Shown in pieces: positions 34,246 through 46,862 of a DNA stretch of 64,000 bases. Origin of the DNA: Plecoglossus altivelis. Its lineage: Eukaryota; Chordata; Actinopteri; Osmeriformes; Plecoglossidae. How positions within the stretch are numbered: position 1 is the stretch's first letter; every line of letters begins with the position of its first letter. Below the pieces are notes generated by a model, which saw only the letters and a program-made list of their open reading frames with translations, did no database searches and was not told where the DNA came from. The stretch lies in assembly GCA_036571765.1 (NCBI GenBank), contig BROE01000014.1, forward strand, positions 16,896,290-16,960,289. The letters are read 5' to 3'. The position numbers and the translations under genes were made by a program.

Positions 34246-35885
34246 TCACACACACACACACACACTACTCCAAATAATTTGATTGGCCACCATTTTCTGG
34301 ACGTGATTATGGTGTCCTGATCTACTGTTTTTGAGTACAAACGCAAAAATACTAAGCCCTAAAAACAACCAAACAGACTTTATTGATATTTTGTCCTTTT
34401 TATGCAAAAGCAAAAAAAAAAAACACACAAACAAACATCTTCAGCAAGTACATAGAGAGAAATTAACTAAAGCCGGACTACATAGCCAGTGTTTCCACAT
34501 AGCATCGCTGCTCTGTCTGTTTCCAATTGTTTCATGCCGTCTAGTGAGATTCAGTTCTGTTCTAACGAGTGCATATCTTTAACACAAAATCGTATGACCA
34601 AAATAAAGCATATGCAGGAGAAACGAACACACAAACAAGGCGAAATGGAAACAGCATGCAAACAAATGCAATCATAAATGCACAAATCACTTATAGCGAA
34701 GAATGAACACTCTGCTCGGAAATGAATAAATTACTTTTTTCGATATTACAGTTGCACCGAAAGAGCATTTTACCTAATAAAGAACACACTGCCAATCACG
34801 GCATTAAATTACAAAAAAAAGAAGAATAAATCCTTTCATGTCTTTCTAAGCACTCGACCAGGTCATGTATAGATCCTATTCAAGTCACGAAGTATTTTAT
34901 TTCACCCATTAACTCTACTCAACCTACTGTCAATAAAGAAACAACGTAACAGATCAAAAGAACATTTGGTCAAAGAACAGTCAGCGTTTTACTCAAGCAA
35001 CAGAGTATCCGTGGTTGCCTAGCAGTGCATACGTTGAAATTGGTCTCTAGTTCATAGACAAACACTCTGAGGGCCTGTCTGGCGAACTTTGAATGAATTA
35101 ACATTATTTTTTTAGCATTACCAAACACTGGTTTGTATCATTTATTTATTCTACATGAACAAATACATTAAATGATAATGTATTTATGGGTTATTCATGA
35201 ACAAAACATGACATTGTTTAAGAAGCGAGGGTGAAAGTGACAGTGTTTAGCGATAGATTTACTCGATGATTATTAAACAATATCAAGTGTTTGGTTTGAT
35301 TTTCACAGGCCTTCAATGAAAGTGTTGTCTACGGACCAGCCCAGTCTACCACATGACTAACAGACTGTATGATGTGCTGATACAAACAGTATCAACAGTT
35401 TGATTGTATCAGCACTAGCATACCAGTTGTTTGGTCACGAGCAAGAAGCACATGCCTTCCTATTTCTCATTAGACATACTACCTATGATGTAGCATGTGT
35501 AACCAGGTATGATATAAACATTGTTTCATTTCTACCTCCATGTCGGCATTCCATTTGAGTGATGTCATCTTTATTTGAATGGTCAGATGACCCGTTCTAA
35601 TTTCTAGGTTGAACCAATGAGATGGTTTAGGGAGTTATACCGTACAGATCAATGAGCCTGTTTAGCTCTCTTCACATATGTTGTTTGTGCGTTTGGGTGG
35701 ATGTTGCAAATAGGCTATAGATCTGTGATCAGCTTCTTAGGCTTAGTCAATCAAAATATGAAGCCTTTGGGCTAAAAAAAAATGCAAAGCTGACAGACTA
35801 AAGCCTAGCAACAACCTAACTCCACCCGCTTGAACATTCTCACATAGGAGTGAAAAACACCCGTTCCACGTTCTGTATCTTCTCC
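33391..35885. other. phc1 5' region and m6pr 3' UTR / intergenic
   Basis: The first part (33391-34140) should hold the phc1 5' UTR and promoter; it is unique and only moderately GC-rich. A (CT)n-(CA)n run lies at 34211-34265. From about 34380 to 35880 the sequence is AT-rich and unique, compatible with a long m6pr 3' UTR on the minus strand. No coding exon is recognised. Confidence 0.5.
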
Positions 35886-36868
35886 TCACATCGGAAGCAG
35901 GTGGTCGTCTCTCTCTTCTGGCTCCTCCTCCAAGGGTTCCGTGGCCACGCCCCTATACGTAGGCGGTTCCTCTTGATTTCCACGGGACCGGCACACGAAA
36001 TCACATCCGTCCTGTGAGGAACAGGAAACAGTTAGCCTGACGGTCTTGTTAGCTGTTCTGCCATACTGTGATTCCACGATTCCGTGATTCCACGATTCCG
36101 TGATTCCATGATTCCGTGTTTGAGGATCACTCACCGCCGTCAGATTACCAACCTCCAACCAGAAGGCATAGTTTGGAAACTGATCCATGCCTTTGGCCCC
36201 CACAACCAATCGCTGATAGAGGAATCCTCCGATGAGGTAGACCGCCAAAAGACAGACCCCACTGAGGAAACAGAAATAAAACAAGACAGATCAACCTTAC
36301 TGGTGTCCACCACCGCACACCAAGTCCACGCCACATACAGTCGAAGGAATGTGTGTGCTTACATGATAAGTATGATGGAGCCAGCGCTGAGCTGGGATGG
36401 GAGGGCTGGACACACGGCACTGGAGTCCAACTCAAAGAGGTAGAAGCAATCGTGCTCTCTCTCTCTGTCTTCCAAAACTACTGACAGATCCCCCTGAAGA
36501 GAGGGGGACGAGTTGGAGAGGAAGATAAGGATAGTGGAGAGATATAAAGACAAACAAACTGAAAATCATTGAGGAATAAGAGGATGGTGTGTGTTGAGGT
36601 TAGGGCTTCATCTACACAGTTTGATTAAGGGTCTTTGAAAAGAAAATGTATTACCATCGGAACTTTTCTGTTGCAGGAAATCATGATGATAGCTTTCCTT
36701 TGCTCAGAGGAGCAGTGACTATCGTACTTTGAGCCATTTCTGTAGATCAACATGACCCAGTCACCTATAGGGGGAAACAATTACAGAAGGAGAGACAGAG
36801 AGAGACACAGAGAGAGTGACAGAGAGAGACACAGAGAGAGTGACAGAGACAGAGAGAGAGAGAGAGAG

Positions 36869-36931
<63 letters not shown>

Positions 36932-37929
36932 GAGAGAGAGTGACAGAGAGAGACACAGAGAGAGACACAGAGAGTGACAGAGAGAGACACAGAGAGAGTG
37001 ACAGAGAGTGACAGAGAGAGACACAGAGAGAGTGACAGAGAGTGACAGAGAGAGAGTGACAGAGAGAGACACACAGAGAGACAGACAGACAGAGAGAGAG
37101 AGAACATCATGATGAACAAATGACCCTCAACAAAACAGAAATGCACGTCCAATCAAATGATCCACACGAAGCAGACAAATTCAACCCGAGCAGGCAAAAC
37201 GAAATGGACAAAACGAAACATCTGCCAAGAACTCGTAAATAATAAAACACCTTGATAAATCTAAAGGCATGGGTGCATGAAGTGTCGCAGTGTGATTGGT
37301 CGAACTCACTGCCGCCGATGGCCTGTGTTGCAGTGTATCTGCCCACCACTGACACAGAGCTTCCATCTTCCTTCCTCTGAATGACACCTGCACCTCTGTG
37401 GCCCCCTGCGTCCCCACACACCTGGAAGACGTAGGAGTAGGTGTCCGCTCCAGCCTGTGTGTCCACGGAAAAGCTGTCACCAAGAGAACCATTGAGATTC
37501 ACATTAAACGAGAGTCTTAAAGACCTCTTGTAATCCTGGTAATGGTTAAAACTGAGGGTAAAAACGGAGTCAACGAGCGCATAAGTACAGGCCAACGCGT
37601 CATCAAAGAACGATTCTTCCTGAACTCTGACCTTGAGACAAGGCTAACGCAATTCTACACTGCAGAATGTTCCGGTGAAAACCGAATCCTCCACACGTCA
37701 GTAAGTTATCCAAACGAACCGCTGTTTGCAAAGGTCAAGAGAACAGCTATCCTTACTTCTTGCCGGTGAGCGGTTCGAGCAGGCTAAGGACCTTTCGCTC
37801 GGTTTGAGACTCGGAGAACAGTTTGCAGTTTTTGGTGTTGTCGCTTGTATGTACTCCTCTCCCTAAAAGCAGCAGCTGGATGATCAGGAAGCACGCTAGC
37901 GTGGGCATCGCTGTGTGCAAGTGTGGCAT
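35886..37929 (-). CDS. m6pr: Cation-dependent mannose-6-phosphate receptor
   Basis: Type I membrane receptor that carries mannose-6-phosphate-tagged hydrolases from the trans-Golgi to endosomes. Coding exons (minus): 37929-37757, 37473-37310, 36764-36655, 36493-36363, 36261-36135 and 36011-35886. The total is 831 nt, 276 aa; human M6PR is 277 aa. An N-terminal signal peptide (PTLACFLIIQLLLLGRGV) is followed by the P-type lectin domain: GADTYSYVFQVCG, the GRYTAT region, DWVMLIY, YDSHCSSEQRKAIIMISC and DCFYLFELDSS. A transmembrane segment follows (around GVCLLAVYLIGGFLYQ), then the cytoplasmic tail AKGMDQFPNYAFW. It ends with the acidic cluster and dileucine EERDDHLLPM, the known GGA/AP-1 sorting signal, fully kept. 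The ATG follows a splice acceptor directly, so a non-coding first exon lies upstream. Confidence 0.97.
36780..37105. repeat. (GA)n/GACACAGAGA microsatellite in m6pr intron 2
   Basis: AGAGAGTGACAGAGAGAGAC-type units and pure (GA)n between exons 36764-36655 and 37473-37310. Confidence 0.95.
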
Positions 37930-40263
37930 CTGAAACAAAACCAGACACGATGATAGGAAATTAGATACATCATCATTACATGTCTGCGTGGTTTTTTTGT
38001 GTGTGGAACGAGATCAGTGAATAAAGCGGTCGCCACTGGTAACAGAAAAATACACCGGAATATAATTTGTTGACCCAACGAAAAGTGCAGGAAATTATTC
38101 CGTAGTTTGTTTCCTGCACGGGAACATTATTAGTTGTGCATTCGAACAAACCGCTTAAACGTCCAAGTTATTTCTAATAATTGACTATAACATGAGCGCA
38201 AGGAAAAACTAAAGTATATTTAAGTATTTTATAGATTCCAAGTGTTCAGACGGTTTGACTGTCGAACTTGTAGCCAGTTCAATACGTCCCTGATGCGAAT
38301 AACCGTTAGAATAACCAAATGTAACAAGTTGTAGACTCACCTTTATCATTCAAGCAGAATAACTATAGTGCAGCCAATGAAACAACGAAGAATGCCACAA
38401 TAGAAACAATGTAACGATACTAAACTAGCAAGCTAAGTGGCTAGGCTCGCTACATGGGACACCGTGTCCCCTATTTATTAAGCAAACTGCAACAGATTAT
38501 CGCCTAGCGACCAATGACGAACAAAGCTTTACATGGCAATTTTCGTAGTCGGCCGGGTGAATATCTGATATAAATAATTGGTTGACTACAACAAAATAGT
38601 TGTTGCATCTAGACGAGTAACGTAACTCCTTAATTTGATCACTGCGGAAGTGAAACTAAACATTTAGGCGCATGTGACAAGATCCTTGTTGTGCGCGCAC
38701 CGCGTACTGTCACGAGCGGAAGTTGATTCTTCTCTCACCCTCGTCACCTGATTGGAGTAGAGACTGGAATGTATTTTGGAATTAACAAACATGACACAGC
38801 AAGATTTTTTTTATCGACTTCACCTTCACTTTTACATGCCTACTGTAGACATTGTATTAGTACAGTATATTGTTTAATATTGGCATTAAATTATGTAAAT
38901 ATAAACGTAGCATGTAACAATCTTCCGCTACAGCAATATGATCCCTGAGGATCGTCAATGCCCAGGTGTTTTTGCTGTGTCTCACCAAGACGTGTATTCA
39001 GTGAAATAATTAAAGGCCAAACCTGTTATCACTCACAACAGCCTGACTGTTTAGACCGGCATGGTAATTAACAGAGTTTAAGAGCTTAAGTATTCATGTA
39101 AACAATAGGCCTCTCTATAAGATACAAGGAATTAAATCTGCACTTCACTGGCCGCCATTGATCAGATTAGCACGGGATTTCGTTTTGATAGAACAAGGCA
39201 ACTTGGAAGTGTTATCGTTTTGTTGATAATTTCGTCATCTAGAGTTATTGTTCATAGTTATTTGTGTTAACTTTCATTTATGCTGCACGTTCTCCCACGT
39301 TTATGCGGAGGAACACAAGCACCTAGAATTCAGCTCGCCCCCGCCTCCCTCGTGAGGGCACATGGAAAACACCATAAAATGATCTCGTGGGAAAACAGCA
39401 CTTCTCATACTACCAGGAATGTGTTTTTTTTATGCACTTGGACATTCTTCCCATGTTACAGGTTACAGAAAACATAAACAATTTAGTGTTTACACAAATA
39501 AATCATAGGTATTGCTGGGCCTTCCCCTTTCCCTCTCTGCTCTTGCTTTCGGTCATTCTGCATCGAACAGCTGTTCCTTAGCTATTCTCCCGCTTCCTCC
39601 CACTTCTGAAGTTATACGTTTGCGAAAACCTTTTTCATGGGTAGGCTTATCTTGAATTTAAATTCCTTTTTCAACAAAGCACAAATGCAGGCGTGTAAGA
39701 TAAGAAGCATTTTTTTTTAGGTCAAAGTAATGTCTGCATTCGCAGACTGCACGTAAACGTGCGCGTTCCCCTCCCCCGCTCTCTGTAAACCCAACTCTTT
39801 ACCTGCCCGAGTTGGCCCGTAAGACACACCCTGTTGCTACAGATCGACCAATCACAGAGAAGAAAGAGCCGTGAGGTGTACTTCCTGTGTTTGGTGAGAG
39901 GAATTGGGCAGGAGAGAGAAAAGGTTGGTCTAATGTTATCTGGGTGTCAACATGGAATGATCACATCGCTGTGAGAACAGAAGAGAAGGGATTTGATTTG
40001 GGAACGCAGACGACAGTTTGGTTCGCGGGATACTAACCAGTTGATTAACAAGCCACTCTGAAGAGAAGATAGAGGTAAGGAGAGAAGGAGGGAAGATAAG
40101 TGTCAATCTGTTCAGACTTGTTTGGGAATTTGAAGGAGGAGGGACAGAAACTCAGAGAATAAGAGCGAATGGAGACAGAGGGCGTAGAGAGCAAAGTCAT
40201 AAACATCAGGGTTTTTTTTCCTAAAGGGCAGAGTTTGTTGAGAACAGCCAGACTAACACACAC

Positions 40264-40316
<53 letters not shown>

Positions 40317-41141
40317 TGACTTGTAGCTGAAGTAGAACATTTTGCTCACTCAGAATGAATAGGAGGAAGGAATGCTGTGTGTTGTGCAACCCCTGTTAGG
40401 TCCACACTACCAGACTGAGGCCTGCAGACACTGCAGGCTGGATCTCTGCGAAAGACCAGCTACATTTAGGTACGTTTCCAAAGAAAGGCCTTGATGTTTC
40501 ATTACTAACCAAAACATGATTTAACCGTGGCTAGTTTTTTTCCACAGTTTAATATGTTCTTGTCTTCCGAATGCTTCTTTTAAACACCCTAAACATGGTT
40601 GAGTTGTAACATGTGTGTTGGGATCAAATGCCAGCCAGTTTGTTGATCAACAGATACTGTTGGCAGTGAATAGCTGTGCTGATGGTTCAACTTGTGGTTT
40701 AGGATTGAGTGTAGTTTTTCAGTGGTTTGTTTCTCTATACATAGAAACCACAAGAGTGTGCACTAACACGCTACAGACGGCATGACATGTTTCTGTCATA
40801 CCAGCACACTTAGCTCACTTTTTAGCCAATCGGTTGGTTAAATTGAAACACGTTTTTTTGTGTGCAGAAGAGCTAGTTCTGTCACTAAAACCTGTTTTAG
40901 CCTGTAGTGATTTTCAACTGGTGATGCAAACACAGCTTTTGATGATCCATGGCAACATTTGAACTCCAAATCATGTGAACATGTGTTTCAGGTTTAGAAA
41001 GTTATGGGCCTCTGTGGACCCAAAGACCCAACCGAACCTCATCTGACACGTTCTCCAACTTAAACACTTCTGACCCGAGCCGTGATCCAAGCCGAGGACT
41101 CTCTCTCCCACTGGCATCCTGACCAGCAAACCTTGACCCAG
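37930..41141. other. Intergenic region between divergent m6pr and the arhgef5-like gene
   Basis: Promoters of a minus-strand and a plus-strand gene are expected here. Sequence is AT-rich and unique from 37930 to 39700. GAAGATAGAGGTAAGG at about 40063-40078 and TTTAGGTACG at about 40467 look like splice donors of non-coding first exons of the arhgef5-like gene, and the acceptor TTTCAG near 40991 precedes its first coding exon; this is inference. A (GA)n run lies at 40267-40313. Confidence 0.5.
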
Positions 41142-44100
41142 ATGGAGAAAGAGAGGGAACGGTACAGAGAAGACAAACGGTGGAGAGAACATGAAATCTA
41201 CAGGTCAAAGGTCAGAACCAGAAACAGGGGGACTGAGACGGACCGGACTGAGAGCCACTCGGAGGGGGACCGGGCCCAGGGTCCAAGATGGAGGGAAACA
41301 GAGCGAGAACAGAGAGAGAGAGATGGAAGAGGAGAAGCACACCACTCTAGAGGAAGACCTACCTCGTATTATGAGTTTGGGATGACGAGAGAACCGGAAA
41401 CAGAGAGAGGGAAAGGCGACACGTTTCCAAGGATGAGGAAAAGGAGCAAAGATGGAGCGAGGGGCATGAGTCCTTTTATAGAAGAGGAGGGGGCAGGAGA
41501 GGCAGGGAGGCACAGGGGACGAGCAAGAGAGATGGAGGGGAACCACAAGGAGAGTGACAGAGAGAGAAGAGAGAGAGCAGCAAGGAGAGGCGGAGAGAGA
41601 GGCGGGGAGAGAGGCGGGGAGAGAGGCGGGGAGAGGAACCAGAGACACAGAGAGGAACGGTACTGGGACAAGGACAAGGAGAGAGACGGGGTACGGGTCA
41701 GGGCGAGAGAGGAGGGAGAGATGAACGGAGGCAGGCCCTCGGAGGATGGGCTGCCCAGGCAGAGAGAGAGGCAGAGGCAGACCAACTCAGGGGGGAGAGA
41801 GAGGAGGAGAGAACGAGACTCGGAGGGCAACGACCTGTGGAGCAGAGGAGCAAACAGCAACGGCAGAGAGGGAGCAAACCCCCGACAGCGGGAAACAGAA
41901 GGGAGGTATTATTCACCACAGGCAAGGAGAGAAAGAAATGGAGAGAATCCTTCAGACAGAGACCGCAGGGAGAGGAGGGCCAGAATGAGAGACATCAAGA
42001 GCGAAGGTGACAGCGATGCGGAGAGGACGAGGGAGAACGTCAGAAATGAACGCAAGGAGGAACAGAGGTACCACCAAAGCAGAAGCGAAGGAGACAATGG
42101 GTATGGGGCAAGGGACAGATTGACGGAGACGGAGAGAGAAAGACAGCGATGGAGAGAGGAGGAGAGAAGGATGTACAGGGAGAGGGGTGGAGGGAGAGAC
42201 GCAGACAGACGTGAAGACAGGGAGCAGTACAGAGAGGGGGGTCGCAGAGAGAGAAGAGATTGGGGGGTGGAGAGGGAGATGGACAGACAGAGGGACGCTG
42301 GGAGAGAGAGGCAGAGAGGTAGACCAGAGGACTATCAGAGACAGAGGGACAAGACAGAGAGGAGGGTCTCAGAGCTGGACTGGGAGCGGGCGCGTGTTCC
42401 AGGTGAGAGAGAGAAGACAAGGGAAAGAGAGAGGGGGAGTTATCCTGACGAGGAGAGACTATTCCAGGAGAGGGTGAACAGAGAGAGCGATCCAGCAGGA
42501 GAGGGGGCGGCAGACAGAACGAGTCGATCGCCGTCTGAGAGAGTCACGAGGGTCCCGCCGCAACCGTGGAGCAGCGGAGAGTGGAGCAGCGATATGGAGA
42601 ACGACAGAAGACGTAGGAAGGATAGAGAAAGGCAGAGCGGACCAGAGACGGAGAAAGAGAGCGTGGGAGAGAGGGAGAGGGACGGGGAGAGGGACGGGGA
42701 GAGGGACGGGGAGAGGGACAGGGAGAGGGACAGGGAGAGGGACAGGGAGAGGGAGAGGGAGAGGGAGAGGGAGAGGGACGGGGAGAGGAGGACAAGGAAG
42801 CAGAAAGACTCAGCTCAAGGAGGTGGAGCAGATCAAGTTAGAGATGGAGAGAAGCCATCAGCCAGATTGCAACAGAGAAAGATGTGGTTGGAACCGCAGG
42901 GAGGTGGACGCAGGAATAGCTCATCTGTTGAGGAAGAGTTTATAGAGAGGAAAAGAGAGGAGCGAGCTCTGCTTGAAAGTGAAAGGCGGAGGAGGAGAGA
43001 GAAGCTCGGGGGATACGGAGAGAACACGAGGGAGACTGAAACAGAAGGCCTGAACGTTGACAGAGAGGAGGAGTGGGAGGGGCAGGGAGGACCGGATAGG
43101 CAAGGAGAGGAACCTCTGTATGGTGACGAAGGCACGCGAGAAGGGTGGAGGCGCAGAGACGAGGATGCAGAGAATGTGACGGGTGACAAAGACAGGAGTG
43201 ACGGAGAGGAAGAGGGAGGGAGCGAGAGACAGACGCGCTGCGAGAGCGAGGGAGGAAGTGAAAGAGAGGGGGAAGAAGATAGGGAGAGAGTGCAGAGTGT
43301 AGCAGAGGACGGGTTCGTCACTGTGTCCAGCGGAGGGGACGAGGAGGACGAAAGAGAGGAATTTGAGGACTGCAAAGAATTCTGGGAAGGTGGGGTGGCT
43401 TATGATGTTCCCAGGCAAACGGCAGGCTATAAGGGCTGTGAGGGAGAGATGCCACTGGATGGAGAGAGGGAGAGAACAGAAGAATGGACAGAGAGAGCAG
43501 AGGCTGCAGTGGAAGGAAGTGGAGAGGAGCGAAAAGAAAAGGGGAAGGAAGAGAACCCCACCTATGTGTTCTGTGTGATTGGACAAACCCTGCCTAGGTC
43601 AAGGCCCAATCGGATGTCAGCCCAGGAGCAAATGGAGGGAGAAGAGACCAATCAAAACCCAGGAAATGAACGGTACGAGGAAGCTGACCAGATGGGGGAC
43701 CCCACTCAAGGCAGAGACAGTAAACATGATGCCTACCAAGATGAAAGGCAGAAAGAGAGGGATGATTTACACGCTCTAAACCCAGAGAGAACTCGGAAGG
43801 AAGATACCTACAGAGCGCCTGACCCATCAAAGGCAGAGGAGCGAGGGGAGGGAGGGGGAGAGGAGGGAGAGGTGGTGAACCCATACGCTGAGATAACCCT
43901 CAGGAGAGACAAGACAACGGAAGCACTACTCAGAGACTGGAGGGAAAGAAACAGAGGATCTGCCCAACAGACAGAGAGCGAGACAGGGCTCACCTACCAC
44001 ACCTCCTCCAGCGCCAGCGTGGTGGAGGCCCATCACCCCGGAGCTCCTGTGCCCGACGAAGCCACCCTCAGCAGGCTGAGCCCGGACGAGCAGGTGGCCC

Positions 44101-46830
44101 TCCGGATCCGGATGAGCGGAGCCTGGACCATGGCTGAGGAAGCCAAGAGGCACTCCCAGGCTCCTCATCTGAAGTGGGCCAAGAACGTGGTGAGTGAGAT
44201 CCTCGGCTCCTCAGAGGCCCCTGGCCGGGGCCAGCCCCAGGGAGGGGCAGGGCCCGGAGGAGAAGAGGACCACGAGGAGGATACTACGGCAGAGGGGAGC
44301 ATCGCATCGCCCGTCTACGCCACCATACGGAAGGCGGGCGTACCGGGTCGCGACTCGGTGGCTGAGCCTGATCAGCGAGAGTCGGATCTACGAGAGGTGG
44401 AGGAAGTGAGAGGTATGGGGCAGAGGCAGACTGACATGCATGTTGAAGCGCACGATGCCATGCATGGCGAGACGCCTACATACATGCATGTTGACACTTT
44501 TACTAACACGGAGGGAGAGGAGGAGGGCCACAGAGAGGCTCCGGACTCACAGACAGACGCCCGTGTAGACGTCCAGATAGATCTGGTGCCCAAGGACGAT
44601 AGGCAGACGCCGGGCGACCTTGTAGAGAGAGGTAGGGACGATGACTCGTCAGCGGAAGCACATAGAGACACGGACGAGGAACTGGAGTACTACATGTCTG
44701 TGACGAACATTTTATACAAACCCAACAGCTGTCCCAGTCTAAACTGTCTGCCCTTAGAACCATCCATCCCTACTATACAGGTAGAGGGTCATGAGCTTGC
44801 TGTGAGGAGGGGAGAGAGGGACCAGCTGGAAGGGGAGAGCGCGGTAGGGCATGGAGAGAGTGCAGGGGAGGAGGAAGAGAGAGACAAGTTGGCAGAGGGG
44901 TTCCAGGGGAGCGGGGAGGAGAACAGGGGCGTGGCGAAGAGCCCAGTAAAGAGCAGCATCAGCTTCCGTGATCTGGGAGCGAGTGCTCGGGTCAGGAGGA
45001 AGGGCATACGGCGAACAACTGAAAGAAGAAGAGAAGAGCTAGAAGAAGGAGCAGAAGAAGAAGAAGCTTCTGGAAGGGACCGCAGAACCAGAGTGTTCAC
45101 TGTGTCAGGTGAGACGGAACCGCAGAGAACCAGCAGGATTAAGGATAGACTAGAGGACCGTCAGATCACGTTAAATCAGAGGTTCCGTAAGCGAACTCCC
45201 TTTCCATTTGCACTTGCGTGTGGGTTTCACTTATTCCTTTCAACTGCTTCTCCTGTTTGGCAGTTCAGGCTGAATTAATTAACTTTTAGAACGACAGCTG
45301 TGCTTTCTAAACTCGCAAGCCACAGATGCGACCTCTGACTGTGAAAAGTTTCCCAGCATTTCTCACTGTGAGTTGCATCACGGCAATTTTGTCTGAAAAT
45401 CGTCTTACAGGAACTGCGATGTGTCACGCTGTTAGGCTTGATTTGAAGGAGGTTGGGACAGAAGGATATTACCAGAATCCAAATGGCAGAGCTGTAGAGT
45501 GAAGAGGCTGGGTTACAACTTGTCTAAGTACTAACCCCCCTCTCTCCTTTCACTGGCTCAGATCAGCTCTGGAAAGAACCATAGACTAGGGAGTAGGCTT
45601 CAGGAACTCATTTAACACTGGTTCTCTAACAAAAAAAGGCTGTTTTTTTCTCTGACTCTCTTTTTCTTACCGTTCTTCGTTCAGTTGCACTCTCTTTCTT
45701 TACTCAGCTTTTGGTGGCGGTTCAAGAGTTTTCAAAGTGTTCTAGTTAAGAGTATAGAGTTAGACGTTGCTTGCTTTAGTTCAGGGCTATGCTACTGTGT
45801 GACTCTGGACAACATTGGACAAGATATTCTCTCCCTGCAGATGAGGATAACGATGAGATGCATCTGAGTTGGGGAGAAGCAGATCTGAGGTGAGTTACGG
45901 AGGATTACGGACTGATTCTACACTGTGTAATGCCAGACAGTCCAGAGCAGTGCGGTAATACACCGTCTACGATCCACAATATCAGTGGTGTTGGAACGTG
46001 ATTTAATGGATTGTATCGTTTCTATGGGGCTGTATGTATGCTGGATCTGGGAAATGATTGAGGTACAGTGATTGTTCTGTCCTTCCTGTCCAGAAATGCT
46101 GCGGACACCATCACCAGGACGAGAAGGAGAAACTCAAAGTTTTTCAGTGAGTTTTTCTCCTTACTTGCTTCTTACTCAATCTCCTTTCGAGATCGTTTAC
46201 CTAGCAACTTTCTTGACCTGCCTGTCTAAACGCCAGTGTTGTAAATCACATGGAATTCCTAGGCTGCGTTGCTAGGCTACGTGAGAGATGGCAGTTTAGA
46301 ACCCACTGTCAATGACGATCATTCCGACATTGCCTTAGCGATGCAGTGCTATCCCCAGATAGACTCTGGTACTGTCCAGGACTGTAGCTACATGCAACAC
46401 CACTGGAGTCTTTACAGACACTGTGTGGGGAATAAGTTCAACCCATCAGGTGCATCTGCAACTTATAGTTTTGTTTAGCCACAAATCGAAAGACACTTCT
46501 GGGTTATTTTCACTTTACCGCTGTTTCTACACGTTAAGGATGTCAGACTGGCAGTTTGTGTGATTCATGTTGATGTTGCATTAAAAGTCTGGCATGTGTG
46601 TGTAAGTGTGGGTGTAATATGTGTCAGTTTGCCTGTGTTTGTGTGTATTTGAGCGCTCCTACACTGCTCTAGGCTTTAGACAGGTTTGTACAGGTAGCTG
46701 TGGTTTTGCATTAGGGAAAACCAGCTGCTCCTACAACATAGCATTCCAACAAGTATGTGTGGAGAATGTCAAAGACAAACATCTCTTGCTTAACCTTCTC
46801 ATCTCTCTGCCTTTTCCCCTTTTTCTCTCT

Positions 46831-46862
<32 letters not shown>

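Noticed and set aside
41205..43586. Several minus-strand frames of 150-220 aa opposite the arhgef5-like exon
   Set aside because: Purine-rich coding sequence leaves the complementary Ser/Leu/Pro frames open. They lack any family similarity.
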